Part shown: positions 28,867 through 38,406 of the stretch, in pieces
Layout: each line of letters opens with the position of its first letter
How positions within the stretch are numbered: the first letter of the stretch is position 1
NCBI GenBank assembly: GCA_963810905.1
Contig: CAWEPG010000007.1
Span: forward strand, 62,001 to 126,000
Direction: 5' to 3'
Length of the DNA: 64,000 bases
From: CAWBAT01 sp963810905
GTDB taxonomy: Bacteria; Acidobacteriota; Terriglobia; Versatilivoradales; Versatilivoraceae
Position numbers and translations under genes: made by a program
The notes under the pieces: model-generated
Told to the model about the DNA's origin: nothing
The model's input: the letters and a program-made list of their open reading frames with translations, nothing else
Database searches by the model: none

Positions 28867-30537
28867 TTACGGGACCAGAGATATGCTGGCAATGTTCCAA
28901 ACCGGGTTCCGTAATTCGTGCACAACCCTGCCCGTCGAGTCTAGTTCCACCAGGCGCTTGCCGGTGTAGTCTGCCACAATGAGACCCCCGTCGGGCAAGG
29001 GCTGTGTCCCCGTGACCCAGCCAAATCGAAGATCCATTTTATTTCCTGCAATTGTTCGGACAGTCTTGCCAGCACTATCAACTTCGACAAGCCCTCCGGG
29101 TTCGGCCAGGCTGATGAGCGTATTGCCGTTCTCGAGACGATGGGCTTGATAAGGAAACCGAGTGTTACCTCCTTCAACCTCGTAGCTCCAGATGATCTGA
29201 CCGGAGCGATTGACTTCAATGATTTTTCCCACTGCTTCGATAGCAATCAGGAAAGTATCTTGAGCCGTGGGGCGTACCGAGCGCATGCGCATGTTACCGA
29301 TGTCCGCGTTTTGGTATTCCCAAACTGTTTTACCTGAAGAATCGACCTCAATGATTTTTCCGGACTTACCGTCGGCAATCATCGTATTTCCGTTCCGGAG
29401 CCGTTGAGCCGCAACGGGTTGTTCCAGTCCTTCTGCGGCGCCATAAGTCCATATGACGTGCTGGTCAGCGTCAACCTCAACAACCCTTCGGCCGAAGTCC
29501 ATTGTGAAAAGGGCGTGGTGATTAGCTAAGGCCTGGACATCGCGTCCTCGCTGATTGGGTGTGCGCCATAAAACCTTGCCCGAAGGCCAGGAGATAGCCA
29601 GAATCTCGGCTCCCGGTCCATGATCGGCGATGAGTAGCTGTCTCTCGGGTTGGGCTTTTAAATGGCTGTCCATAAATTCAATAAGCCGTTTTTCAGCTTT
29701 TTCAGCGTCAGCCCCCTTGAATCCATGCCCAGCCCCTTCTAGGGTGAGCAGCTCGCTTTCTACTCCGGCAGACCGCAAACGCTCCGTAATCCAAACTGCT
29801 TGTTCATAGGCCACGTAACGGTCTTCGGTGCCTTGGATTGTAAGTACGGGAGAGGCATTAGGAGAGACCCAATTAAGCGGGCTCGCTTGTATGTGGGCTA
29901 GACGCTCGTGTTCAAGGTCTCCGCCCAAGAAGAGAGGAAGTACTTCAGCGGCATCGACACTTTTCTCATACGACTTTGTGAAATCGGTAGGGCCGTAGAA
30001 ATTCACAACACATTGAACCTTGCTAGACTGTTCCCGGTAAGGACCTGGACCTTCGAATTCTGGGACTCCCGCCGTAAGACCGAGGAACAAGGCCAGGTGA
30101 CCGCCAGCTGAAAACCCGGTGACTCCTATATGCGCTGGGTCTATGTTGAATCGAACAGCGTTAGCTCGTAAAAAGCGAATCGCTGTCTTGACATCAAGTA
30201 CCGGTGCTGGAAATTGATCCCTAGGCGAGAGGCGATAAGAAATCGTCGCTGCCACATAGCCGCGTTTTGCAAGTTTGATACACAGAGGAAGCTGACTCTG
30301 ACGTTCTCCTTTGCGAAAACCACCTCCATGGATGCATACCACGACAGGATAAGGTCCACCACTTCCTTTTGGAGTCACCACATCCATTGCCAGATTTACT
30401 GCCTTAGCTCCGGCCGTCAGATATTCAATATCCGGTTCCCACAAGACATCATTGGGGATCACAGGCTTTTCCATAGTCTGACTGAAAGTGTTAATGGGCA
30501 GTAACAAGAGCAATATAAAGCTCCATACAAAGGGCAT
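28867..30537 (-). CDS. secreted alpha/beta-hydrolase (esterase) fused to PQQ-like beta-propeller
   Basis: 556 residues from ATG 30537, which has GGAGGT 6 nt upstream and gives an N-terminal signal peptide (FVWSFILLLLLPINTFS). Residues ~20-290 are an esterase of the BD-FAE/hormone-sensitive-lipase-like group: oxyanion HGGGF, nucleophile GFSAGG, acid in QGTEDRYV and His in GAGHGF, so the triad is complete. Residues ~300-555 are a repeated beta-propeller with about 45-residue repeats (TMIADGKSGKIIEVDSSGKT, TLISLAEPGGLVEVDSAGKT). Joining both in one chain is unusual; the propeller may bind substrate. Acts outside the cytoplasm. Confidence 0.82.
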   Translation of the reverse strand: MPFVWSFILLLLLPINTFSQTMEKPVIPNDVLWEPDIEYLTAGAKAVNLAMDVVTPKGSGGPYPVVVCIHGGGFRKGERQSQLPLCIKLAKRGYVAATISYRLSPRDQFPAPVLDVKTAIRFLRANAVRFNIDPAHIGVTGFSAGGHLALFLGLTAGVPEFEGPGPYREQSSKVQCVVNFYGPTDFTKSYEKSVDAAEVLPLFLGGDLEHERLAHIQASPLNWVSPNASPVLTIQGTEDRYVAYEQAVWITERLRSAGVESELLTLEGAGHGFKGADAEKAEKRLIEFMDSHLKAQPERQLLIADHGPGAEILAISWPSGKVLWRTPNQRGRDVQALANHHALFTMDFGRRVVEVDADQHVIWTYGAAEGLEQPVAAQRLRNGNTMIADGKSGKIIEVDSSGKTVWEYQNADIGNMRMRSVRPTAQDTFLIAIEAVGKIIEVNRSGQIIWSYEVEGGNTRFPYQAHRLENGNTLISLAEPGGLVEVDSAGKTVRTIAGNKMDLRFGWVTGTQPLPDGGLIVADYTGKRLVELDSTGRVVHELRNPVWNIASISLVP

Positions 30538-30707
30538 AGTGACCTCCAGTTCAATGTGCTGCTGTAGCGAAATCCAAATCAATTGGAATAAGAGATTCTT
30601 GCATTTGGTTTCTTGTGGCGCAACTGATTCTTCGGGCGGTCAAGGGGATTGCCTTGATTCCCGGAACTGTGGCTATAAGCGAAAGCGATGAAGCATTTCT
30701 GCTGTCA

Positions 30708-31937
30708 CTAGCCAGGGGGAACCTTTCCATCATAAGCCTGATTGAGGAACTGTTTTGCCTTGTCGTGGCTGGGAGTCTTAGGAGTGAGGGCCAGAGCCGC
30801 CTGATAGGCATCAATGGCTCCTCGTCGATTATTCAAGAGGTCTCGGCATTGCCCTAAGGTCAATAGAGAAGCGGCCTTAACAAATGCCGTCGCTTGTTCA
30901 TCCTGGAGGGCCCTCTCGACAGCGGTTTGAGCATCCCGCGGATGGCCCAAACCGAGCAGCGCCAAAGCAAGACGCAGGTTTACTTCTCCGGAAGACAGGA
31001 CATTAAATCCCGGCCGCTTTTGATTGATATGGTCGCGAATTTGTTCGAAAGTCGCCACTGCCCCGTGGTAATCACCCAGGCCAGTTTGGATACGTCCCAT
31101 TGCCATTGCTAGCAGAGAGTCCTGAGGAAATTTCTTCAAAACTTGCTTCATCTCATTTACTGCTTCGGTCCACTTTTCTTCACGAATATCACAAAGGACG
31201 AGACCGAGCCGGGCATCGTCTCGGACGTAACGCGCTTGTGCCACTGCGATTTCAACAAATTTTCGCCCTTCTTCTTTTGAAACCTTATACCCCATAAGTT
31301 TCAGAATCATCCGCGTGAATACTCCTCGTGTCCCCAAGAGATGCATATGCATCCCCATCGGGAAGAGGGGGTCCTTGAAGCTGGCATCCAGGCGGAAAGC
31401 GGTCTCCATTAAATCAAATGATTTGTCGGCATGCGTCTTCGCAGCGAGAAGTTTTCGATCAACTGAAATAATGAAAACACTTTCACTGCCTTCTGCCATC
31501 CCCAACCAAAATAAGGCTTCCGGATTCTTGGGATTCGCATTAATAAGGGCCTGAGCCTTTTCTTTCATTCGGCTAACAGCGTCTTCAAAATTGCGCCGCA
31601 GGTCTGGCGGACAGGGAGTCCCATTCGGAGGAGTATAGATATCCGATGGCAGTCCGAAGGCTGTGGTTAGGAGGGTGTTTTGTAAATATAAAACCTTCAT
31701 CCAATAGGTTGTTGCAAGGTAGAGATAGGCTCGGGGATTTGCAGGTTCCAGGCGGATTGCTTCTTCGAATTGGAGCGCCGCCTTGTCATACTCAATGGCA
31801 TACATTGAATTCATGGCTCTTGCGAGTGCCGTTTCATAGGGAGAAGCGGCATGCAAAAGCTTTGGCGAGAACAACAGCAAGAGTAGGAAAGATGGCGTTA
31901 TCCTTCCCAGGCAGCGCAATAGAGTCCCCTTATCCAA
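30708..31937 (-). CDS. exported TPR-repeat protein
   Basis: 409 residues, starting at TTG one base after the ispF stop. A signal peptide (TPSFLLLLLFSPKLLHAAS) is followed by at least five TPR-like units (ALARAMNSMYAIEYDKAALQ, AVNEMKQVLKKFPQDSLLAM, AIDAYQAALALTPKTP). No catalytic domain. Last gene of a tight six-gene unit beginning at 36484; probably a periplasmic scaffold. Confidence 0.75.
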   Translation of the reverse strand: MDKGTLLRCLGRITPSFLLLLLFSPKLLHAASPYETALARAMNSMYAIEYDKAALQFEEAIRLEPANPRAYLYLATTYWMKVLYLQNTLLTTAFGLPSDIYTPPNGTPCPPDLRRNFEDAVSRMKEKAQALINANPKNPEALFWLGMAEGSESVFIISVDRKLLAAKTHADKSFDLMETAFRLDASFKDPLFPMGMHMHLLGTRGVFTRMILKLMGYKVSKEEGRKFVEIAVAQARYVRDDARLGLVLCDIREEKWTEAVNEMKQVLKKFPQDSLLAMAMGRIQTGLGDYHGAVATFEQIRDHINQKRPGFNVLSSGEVNLRLALALLGLGHPRDAQTAVERALQDEQATAFVKAASLLTLGQCRDLLNNRRGAIDAYQAALALTPKTPSHDKAKQFLNQAYDGKVPPG

Positions 31938-31938
31938 A

Positions 31939-32427
31939 TTATTCTGGCTCCATGAGTTTCAACGAGGCGACCGCAAATGCGGCACATCCTTCGCTTCTTC
32001 CCATCGGTCCCAGTCCCTCGTTGGTCGTGGCTTTGACGGATACCCGGGTGATAGGTAGGATTAGGCATGTAGAGATATTTTGCCGTATCAAAGGAATAAA
32101 GCTAGCCAGCTTGGGTGCCTCAAGGACGACGGTGGAATCAATGTTGATGATTTGAAAGCGACTCGCAATCAAGAGGTCTTTGACCATGGATAGAAGTGTG
32201 AGGCTTGAGATATCTTTGAAACGGGGGTCAGTGTTCGGATAATGATTTCCAATATCACCGAGAGCTGCAGCTCCCAATAGCGCATCACAAATCGCGTGAA
32301 GAAGGACATCGGCATCCGAGTGCCCGTCGAGACCTTGTTCTGACGGTAAGTGGACGCCCCCTAAAATAAATTTTCGGCCATGGGCAAATCGGTGAATATC
32401 GTAGCCAAAACCAAATCGAAAAGACAT
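31939..32427 (-). CDS. ispF: 2-C-methyl-D-erythritol 2,4-cyclodiphosphate synthase
   Basis: 162 residues, the family's usual size. It closes CDP-ME-2-phosphate to the cyclodiphosphate in the MEP isoprenoid pathway. Zinc ligands are in GYDIHRF (Asp-x-His) and GHSDADVLLHA (His); the substrate loop TTNEGLGPMGRSEG is intact. ATG overlaps the acyP stop by one base (TAATG). ispD is not adjacent; its placement behind an efflux operon is uncommon. Confidence 0.95.
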   Translation of the reverse strand: MSFRFGFGYDIHRFAHGRKFILGGVHLPSEQGLDGHSDADVLLHAICDALLGAAALGDIGNHYPNTDPRFKDISSLTLLSMVKDLLIASRFQIINIDSTVVLEAPKLASFIPLIRQNISTCLILPITRVSVKATTNEGLGPMGRSEGCAAFAVASLKLMEPE

Positions 32428-32699
32428 TATCTGATCCCAAAATTAGAATAGACGCCCGTGGATTCCTTCCACTCGATTTTCACACTTTCGACTTGAGCCA
32501 GTCGAGGACCACGTTGTGCCAAATCGAAGAGTTGCTCGATAGCTGATTTCTCACCTTCGACCTCAATTTCAACCCTTCCATCAGCGAGATTTCGAACATA
32601 GCCCTTAAGCGGAAGGATCTGCGCCTGGTGTAGAATGAAGTAACGAAATCCCACTCCTTGGACTGCTCCCTTAACCATGATTCGAGCCGCAGCAGCCAC
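32427..32699 (-). CDS. acyP: acylphosphatase
   Basis: 90 residues, full length for the family. It hydrolyses acyl phosphates. The phosphate-binding loop and catalytic Arg are in GAVQGVGFRYF and the catalytic Asn in GYVRNLADGRVEI. GTG start, with AGGAG 8 nt upstream that overlaps the stop codon of the permease gene, indicating co-translation. Confidence 0.93.
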   Translation of the reverse strand: MAAAARIMVKGAVQGVGFRYFILHQAQILPLKGYVRNLADGRVEIEVEGEKSAIEQLFDLAQRGPRLAQVESVKIEWKESTGVYSNFGIR

Positions 32700-32710
32700 G
32701 CTGAAATCTC

Positions 32711-33931
32711 CTATTCGTAACGGAGAGCTTCAATGGGATCCAATCCCGCTGCTTTATGAGCGGGGTAATATCCGAAAAAGATCCCGATAAACGCAGAAAA
32801 GAAGATAGAAATTAAGATGGAATCTGGCGAGATTAAGGTCGGCCAGCCCATCAGTTGAGAAAGGCTTATGGAAGCAGTCACACCTAAGGCTAATCCAAGT
32901 AATCCCCCCAATGTGCAAAGCACAATCGATTCTGTCAGGAACTGGATCCGGACATGGCTGGGGCGAGCTCCGATGGCCATGCGTATACCGATCTCTCGAG
33001 TTCGCTCGGTAACGGCGACTAACATGATGTTCATGATCCCAATTCCGCCAACGAGCAACGAAACAGCGGCAATACTTGCCAGCAGTCCAGTCAGAATCCG
33101 ATTGGTGGCCTCGGCTGCCTCTGCGACTTCACTCAGGTTTCGAACGGTGAAATCGTTGTCTTGAGTGGGGCCGAGATGGTGACGCTGACGTAACAATTCG
33201 GTGATCTGCTCTTGCGCGGCATACGTAGCACGGGCACTCACTGCGCCCACGATGCCCGATTGCACATACTGAACACTAGTTTGAAATTTTTTCTGGACCG
33301 TGGTAAATGGAACAATGATGGTGTCGTCTTGATCTCTCCCAAAGGCATTGAAACCTTTTTTTTCTAAGACTCCAATCACTTGAAAAGGTAAGTTGCGAAT
33401 ACGTATGATCTGTCCAACCGGATCCGCACCCTCGAATAATTGCGTGACAACCGTCTGCCCTAAGACTGCGACTCGAGCTGCGGTTTTAACGTGAGATTCA
33501 TCAAAGAAGCTACCTTGAATCACCTTCCAGTTTCGCAGGGCAGGGAGTTGTTCATTAAAGCCTTCAATTCGGCTGTTCCAGTTTTGATTTCCAAATACGA
33601 TTTGGGCCATGCTGTTGGCACTTGGGCTGACCATCTTCACCGTAGGACATTCACGCAACATAGCCTCAAAGTCTTCCACGGTTAACGTGTTCATGGTTCC
33701 AGCTCCACCTCGTATGCCCCAGTTTCGTGTCGTTCCAGTCCAAACCATCAAGGTATTCGTCCCCATCGATGCGATTTCTTCCTGAACCTGGCGCTGTGCT
33801 CCTTTGCCGAGACTCACCATCGCTATGACCGCGCCTACGCCAATGATGATGCCCAGCATGGTCAATATAGACCGGATCTTGTTTCGGTTGAGGGCCTTAA
33901 GAGCGATTCGAAGTGTCATGAACCAGTTCAT
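32711..33931 (-). CDS. MacB-like ABC transporter permease
   Basis: 406 residues. N-terminal membrane helix (ILTMLGIIIGVGAVIAMVSL), a ~220-residue periplasmic MacB_PCD domain, then three C-terminal helices of the FtsX type (LLVGGIGIMNIMLVAVTERTREIGIR, with the typical MRE/TREIG motif). Such permeases power mechanotransmission of lipoproteins, peptides or macrolides through a MacA-type adaptor. GGAGG 7 nt before ATG. Sits between its ATPase and acyP. Confidence 0.9.
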   Translation of the reverse strand: MNWFMTLRIALKALNRNKIRSILTMLGIIIGVGAVIAMVSLGKGAQRQVQEEIASMGTNTLMVWTGTTRNWGIRGGAGTMNTLTVEDFEAMLRECPTVKMVSPSANSMAQIVFGNQNWNSRIEGFNEQLPALRNWKVIQGSFFDESHVKTAARVAVLGQTVVTQLFEGADPVGQIIRIRNLPFQVIGVLEKKGFNAFGRDQDDTIIVPFTTVQKKFQTSVQYVQSGIVGAVSARATYAAQEQITELLRQRHHLGPTQDNDFTVRNLSEVAEAAEATNRILTGLLASIAAVSLLVGGIGIMNIMLVAVTERTREIGIRMAIGARPSHVRIQFLTESIVLCTLGGLLGLALGVTASISLSQLMGWPTLISPDSILISIFFSAFIGIFFGYYPAHKAAGLDPIEALRYE

Positions 33932-33962
33932 ATAAAACCTCCAGATGGACCGCGATCGTCAA

Positions 33963-34718
33963 CTAGTTCGTGACATCACTGATCATGAGCCCATCTTTCA
34001 TATGGATGACCCTGGATGCATAAGCGGCAATATCCTGTTCGTGTGTCACCATAACCAACGTGATTCCCTCATCACGATTGAGCAACTGTAGGAAACGCAT
34101 GATCTCCTCCGATGTCCCACTGTCGAGGTTGCCCGTGGGCTCGTCAGCCAAGAGGATCGCGGGACGATTGACGAGAGCCCTGGCAATAGCTACTCTCTGC
34201 TGTTGTCCGCCAGAGAGTTGATTCGGGTTTGCTTTGGCCTTTTCCGAAATACCCACAACCCCTAGTGCATGCTGGATTCGAAGCGTTCTTTCGTGTTTGG
34301 GCACACCAGAATATAACATCGGTGCTTCCACATTTTCCCATACAGAGGTACGCGGAAGTAAATTGAAACTTTGAAAAATAAATCCGATTTTTTGATTTCG
34401 AATGTCGGCTCTCTGAGCAGGGCTGAAAGTGGAAACATCAACTCCATCCAGCTTGTAGGTTCCACTTGTTGGATGATCGAGGCACCCGAGGAGATTTAAT
34501 AAGGTCGATTTTCCAGACCCTGAGGCCCCCATTATCGCGATAAACTGGCCGCGGGGAATTTCCAGCGAGATGTTGCTTAAGGCTTCAATACGGACTTCCC
34601 CCGTATCGTAAACCCTTCGGATGTCATGCATTGAAATGATAGTCGCGCTTGAATGCCGGGATGCAAAACTGTCCGCGGGATACTTACTTGTCATCGGTGA
34701 AGAAAGGATTTCAGACAT
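33963..34718 (-). CDS. MacB/LolD-type ABC transporter ATPase
   Basis: 251 residues. Walker A GASGSGKST, Q-loop GFIFQSFNLLPR, signature LSGGQQQR, Walker B ILLADEPTG and switch His in VTHEQD are complete. The N terminus has a ~28-residue extension before the domain. Encoded separately from the permease, unlike E. coli MacB where they are fused. Starts 2 nt after the adaptor gene. Confidence 0.93.
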   Translation of the reverse strand: MSEILSSPMTSKYPADSFASRHSSATIISMHDIRRVYDTGEVRIEALSNISLEIPRGQFIAIMGASGSGKSTLLNLLGCLDHPTSGTYKLDGVDVSTFSPAQRADIRNQKIGFIFQSFNLLPRTSVWENVEAPMLYSGVPKHERTLRIQHALGVVGISEKAKANPNQLSGGQQQRVAIARALVNRPAILLADEPTGNLDSGTSEEIMRFLQLLNRDEGITLVMVTHEQDIAAYASRVIHMKDGLMISDVTN

Positions 34719-34720
34719 AA

Positions 34721-36484
34721 CTATCGTCCACTTCCTCTGCGCGGGGGAGGAACCGCCGGGCTAAGGGGGCCGCGAAACGGACTTGTGTTCCGCTGAGCCG
34801 CGCTGCCGTCCGCCTCATTAATCTCTCCTGTGATTACTGTATCCCCTTCTTTAAGACCACTATCTAGAACCGCTGTCTCTTTACCATTGGTAATTCCAAA
34901 CTTAACCTTGCGTGGTTGGGGAGCGCCACTGCTGTCCAATATCCAGAGGATTCCTGGAGTGGGTTTGCTATCTTCTGCTTGAGGGAAGCGGATTTTCATC
35001 CCCCCGTGGATCCCATAGCGATCTGTTGTCGAGAGGCTGATGGCAGTCTGAGGGTCCCCTGAGCCAGCAGGTTTAATCCGCATCGCGTCATGCTTGCGCC
35101 CACGATCAGGCAGGGAGTTTAATGTGCCTGGTTTCGAAGAAAGCGGAATAGGCTCTCGTTCACCTGAATTTCGACCATCCCCTTTCAACTCACGTCTCTC
35201 CCCAGCGAGTGCGGTTTGTGTGGTGCCACCTTGTTCGGAATCCCCGGCAGGCGGGTTCGGTTCTGTCGAGCGGTTTTCTGCGCCGCCAGCCTTGTCCATG
35301 GATTCCAACAATTTCTGGATGGCTTCAGGCGACATTTCCGGGGGGCGATAGCGAAGAGCCGAATTGGCTACTCGCAGGACATTGTAAGCACTTGCCACTG
35401 TAAAACTGACATTGGCCGTCATCGCCGGTCGCAACTTGAGCTGCGGATTGTCCACATCAATGATGACATTGTAAACTACAACGTTTGAAGCTGTCCCGCC
35501 AGTGGAGGCGGTCTGGCTCGTACCAGAAGTGCTGGAGGTCGGCAGCTTGGAGGTGAGACGTATTTCCGAGATCTTCCCCTGGAACACCTGGCCCGGAAAC
35601 GCATCGACTGTGAAATCTACTTTTGCTTTTTCGGATAAAACGCCAATGTCGGCTTCGTCAATCTGAGCAATCAGCTGCATTCTTGAGAGATCGTTGGCAA
35701 TCAGAAACAGGGTCGGCGTTTGGAAACTGGCTGCTACGGTCTGTCCAATATCCACATTGCGCTCAATTACAACTCCGTCGATGGGCGATATAATATTGGT
35801 ATAGTGAAGAGTGACCTCGGCCATTCGCAGCTCTGCCTGCGCTTGCTTCACGCTAGCGGTCGCTTGATCCTGTTGTGAGATTGCCGAACGGATGCCGGCT
35901 TCGGTTTGATTGACCTGGGCTTCAGCTTGCAATATACGCGCCAGGTTCTGGTCATAGGTGGCCTGCGCCGTCTGCAAATCGCGCTCCGGGATCAGACCGT
36001 CTTTGAATAGTCCTTCCGCCCGGATTTTCTGCCGCTCCGATTCCTTCAAATTAACCTTTGACACCTCAAGATTTGCTTTGGCGCTTTGCAGTTCTGCCTT
36101 TCGATTGACCAAGTTGGCTTCTGCATTCTTGACGGTGGCTTGAGCGGTTGAAAGTTGAGCTTCAGCTCGCTCGCGTTGGGCTTCGAAATTGGCGGGGTCA
36201 ATCACAGCCAGGATTTGTCCGCTCTTGACCACGCTATTAAAATCCGCATAAATTTCTTGGACTCGCCCCGAAACCTGGCTCCCTACCTGCACGTTCACCA
36301 CCGCTTGCAATGTTCCAGTCGAGCTGACCGTGCGGCGAATGTTCCCTCTTTCAATCGTTACGGTTAGGTATTTGTCGGCTAAGTTTTTCCCGTTCTTCTT
36401 GAAGAAAAGAAAGGTGGTTATCCCCACAAGGAGGAGCGCAACAGTCAGCAAAGAATACCGTTTGATTGGATTGTGTTTTATCAC
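34721..36484 (-). CDS. MacA-like periplasmic adaptor (HlyD family)
   Basis: 587 residues with GTG start. Signal anchor (LLTVALLLVGITTFLFF, about 12-28), split lipoyl/barrel domain (VGSQVSGRVQEIYADFNSVVKSGQILAVID, and ISPIDGVVIERNVDIGQTV), a long alpha-helical hairpin between them rich in Ala/Gln/Glu, and a beta-barrel (LIAQIDEADIGVL). The C-terminal part has a hydrophilic Pro/Gly/Ser-rich insertion (about 385-500) not usual in MacA, then a final beta segment (GLKEGDTVITGE). First gene of the efflux unit. The outer-membrane TolC partner is not in the window. Confidence 0.88.
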   Translation of the reverse strand: MIKHNPIKRYSLLTVALLLVGITTFLFFKKNGKNLADKYLTVTIERGNIRRTVSSTGTLQAVVNVQVGSQVSGRVQEIYADFNSVVKSGQILAVIDPANFEAQRERAEAQLSTAQATVKNAEANLVNRKAELQSAKANLEVSKVNLKESERQKIRAEGLFKDGLIPERDLQTAQATYDQNLARILQAEAQVNQTEAGIRSAISQQDQATASVKQAQAELRMAEVTLHYTNIISPIDGVVIERNVDIGQTVAASFQTPTLFLIANDLSRMQLIAQIDEADIGVLSEKAKVDFTVDAFPGQVFQGKISEIRLTSKLPTSSTSGTSQTASTGGTASNVVVYNVIIDVDNPQLKLRPAMTANVSFTVASAYNVLRVANSALRYRPPEMSPEAIQKLLESMDKAGGAENRSTEPNPPAGDSEQGGTTQTALAGERRELKGDGRNSGEREPIPLSSKPGTLNSLPDRGRKHDAMRIKPAGSGDPQTAISLSTTDRYGIHGGMKIRFPQAEDSKPTPGILWILDSSGAPQPRKVKFGITNGKETAVLDSGLKEGDTVITGEINEADGSAAQRNTSPFRGPLSPAVPPPRRGSGR

Positions 36485-36782
36485 GCGGAAATGACCCTTC
36501 CTGAGCGGTTACGTCTATATCTGGAGGCCAATGATACCTGCCTGCAAACATAACCATGTGCCGTGTCAAGCACTACGAGCTAGTTGCTGTTCGATCGATT
36601 GACAATTCCAGATGACTTGGGTAAGGTGATCCAGACCTGCAAGACCTTGAGCAGCCTGACCTATGGTATCACGCAAAGGTTACTTTCCGAGACATGATTT
36701 GCTCCAGGTCATCAATCTACTGAATCCCCGCTAGGACCATGATATCAAGGCTGTGATTGAGTCATAGAATTGAAGGAGGAAT
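36485..36782. other. gene-free stretch between divergent macA-like and pit genes
   Basis: About 298 bp with no open frame of note. It should hold the promoters of both directions; I found no clear -35/-10 pair. The last bases give a GAAGGAGGA ribosome site for pit. Confidence 0.5.
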
Positions 36783-37772
36783 GTGCTCACCCTGGTCATC
36801 ATCGTTATTCTCATTGCTCTTATCTTTGATTTTATCAATGGATTCCATGATGCCGCCAATTCCATAGCGACGGTGGTCTCGACGAGGGTTTTGACCCCTC
36901 GCTTGGCAGTCATATGGGCAGCATTTTTTAATTTTGTGGCTGCTTTTGGATTCGGAACCCATGTCGCCAAAACGATGGGTAAGGGGATGATTCATCTTGA
37001 GGCGGTTAATGAGTATGTGATTCTATCAGGATTGGTTGGCGCCATCGTATGGGACCTGATCACTTGGTATTTCGGGCTGCCGACAAGCTCTTCGCATGCG
37101 CTTATTGGAGGCTATGCAGGGGCGGCCGTCGCTCGTGCCGGGTTCTCTGCGATTATTCCAAGCGGATGGGTTAAGACATTAATCTTCATCGTTCTGTCGC
37201 CTATCCTCGGCGGTTTACTGGGGTTCTTTCTAATGATTGGTGTCTTATGGTTGTTTCGATGGTCCACTCCATCCTTGGTTGATAAATATTTCGGTAAACT
37301 CCAGTTAGTATCCGCAGGCCTCTACAGTCTAGGGCACGGCACAAACGATGCGCAGAAGACGATGGGAATCATTGCTGGACTCCTTTATACGACAGGTTAT
37401 CTCAAGACGTTCATGATCCCCGTCTGGGTCATTCTTATTTGTCACGCTGCAATTGCCTTGGGCACCATGTCAGGCGGATGGAGAATCGTAAAGACAATGG
37501 GTCAGAGAATTACCAAACTAAAGCCGGTAGGTGGTTTTTGCGCGGAGACAGCAGGGGCTATCACTTTGTTGGGAACTGCCTTCGCAGGAATTCCCGTAAG
37601 TACAACTCATACCATCACAGGAGCGATTATGGGCGTAGGCGCCACGCGGCGCCTCTCGGCCGTTCGGTGGGGAGTGGCGAATACCATCCTGTGGGCCTGG
37701 GTGTTGACGATTCCTCTCTCTGCACTGATTGCTGCAATAACCTATGCCATTGTGAAGTTCCTGACTTCCTGA
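36783..37772 (+). CDS. pit: inorganic phosphate transporter, PiT family
   Basis: 329 residues with GTG start. It moves metal-phosphate with H+ (or Na+) in. The paired PiT signatures are visible: IFDFINGFHDAANSIATVVS near the N terminus and GLYSLGHGTNDAQKTMGII in the second half, plus the GIPVSTTHTITGAIMGVGA motif. Around ten membrane helices. AAGGAGGA lies only 2-4 nt upstream of the GTG, a short spacing. The convergent DUF47 gene is its usual regulatory partner. Confidence 0.92.
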   Translation: MLTLVIIVILIALIFDFINGFHDAANSIATVVSTRVLTPRLAVIWAAFFNFVAAFGFGTHVAKTMGKGMIHLEAVNEYVILSGLVGAIVWDLITWYFGLPTSSSHALIGGYAGAAVARAGFSAIIPSGWVKTLIFIVLSPILGGLLGFFLMIGVLWLFRWSTPSLVDKYFGKLQLVSAGLYSLGHGTNDAQKTMGIIAGLLYTTGYLKTFMIPVWVILICHAAIALGTMSGGWRIVKTMGQRITKLKPVGGFCAETAGAITLLGTAFAGIPVSTTHTITGAIMGVGATRRLSAVRWGVANTILWAWVLTIPLSALIAAITYAIVKFLTS

Positions 37773-37780
37773 AGCGGGTC

Positions 37781-38398
37781 TCATGCATTTTTTACAATGA
37801 TGCTTTCAATGACATTAGCGACATCTTCGCACATGTCCAATGAGGCCTCCAGCGTTTCATACAATTCCTTCCACTTAATCAGGGCGATTGGATCCTTCTC
37901 GATTTCAAAGAGATTTCCCAAAGCGAGATGATAAATGTGATCCGCCTCATCTTCGAGCCGGTTGATTTCAATACAATGGTCCATTACCTTCATTCCGTTC
38001 TGAAGTTCAGAAACGGCAGAGACCAGCGCAGCTGTTGCTCGATCCAATACATGGGACAATTGAATTGCAGGATCTCGCATTTCATGGATCTTAAACAAAA
38101 TAATCCTCCGAGCCACTGCCTCAGTCAGGTCAATGACGTCATCAATCTTTGACGCCAGCGCATAAATATCTTCGCGATCGATCGGAACAACGAAAGTCTT
38201 GTTGAGCTTTGTCATCAGATCGTGAATCATGCGGTCCCCTTTATGCTCCAGAGCCTTGATCGAATCTGCCAGATCTTGCATTTCGTCGGGGTTGCCCATC
38301 ATTTTTCTAAGTAACTTTGATGCCTCGTGGACGTTTTGGGCCATTTCCGAGAACATGTCAAAAAATTTTTCTTCTTTGGGGATGAGTCGAAACATCAC
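37781..38398 (-). CDS. DUF47/PhoU-like phosphate transport regulator
   Basis: 205 residues, all-helical. Typical features are MFRLIPKEEKFFDMFSEMA at the N terminus and the metal-binding E/DxxxD pattern in ALEHKGDRMIHDL and INRLEDEADHIYH. DUF47 proteins act with PiT transporters. AAGGAGA 7 nt before the ATG. Here the two genes face each other (8 bp apart) rather than being co-transcribed. Confidence 0.9.
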   Translation of the reverse strand: MMFRLIPKEEKFFDMFSEMAQNVHEASKLLRKMMGNPDEMQDLADSIKALEHKGDRMIHDLMTKLNKTFVVPIDREDIYALASKIDDVIDLTEAVARRIILFKIHEMRDPAIQLSHVLDRATAALVSAVSELQNGMKVMDHCIEINRLEDEADHIYHLALGNLFEIEKDPIALIKWKELYETLEASLDMCEDVANVIESIIVKNA

Positions 38399-38406
38399 AT
38401 TTCTCC

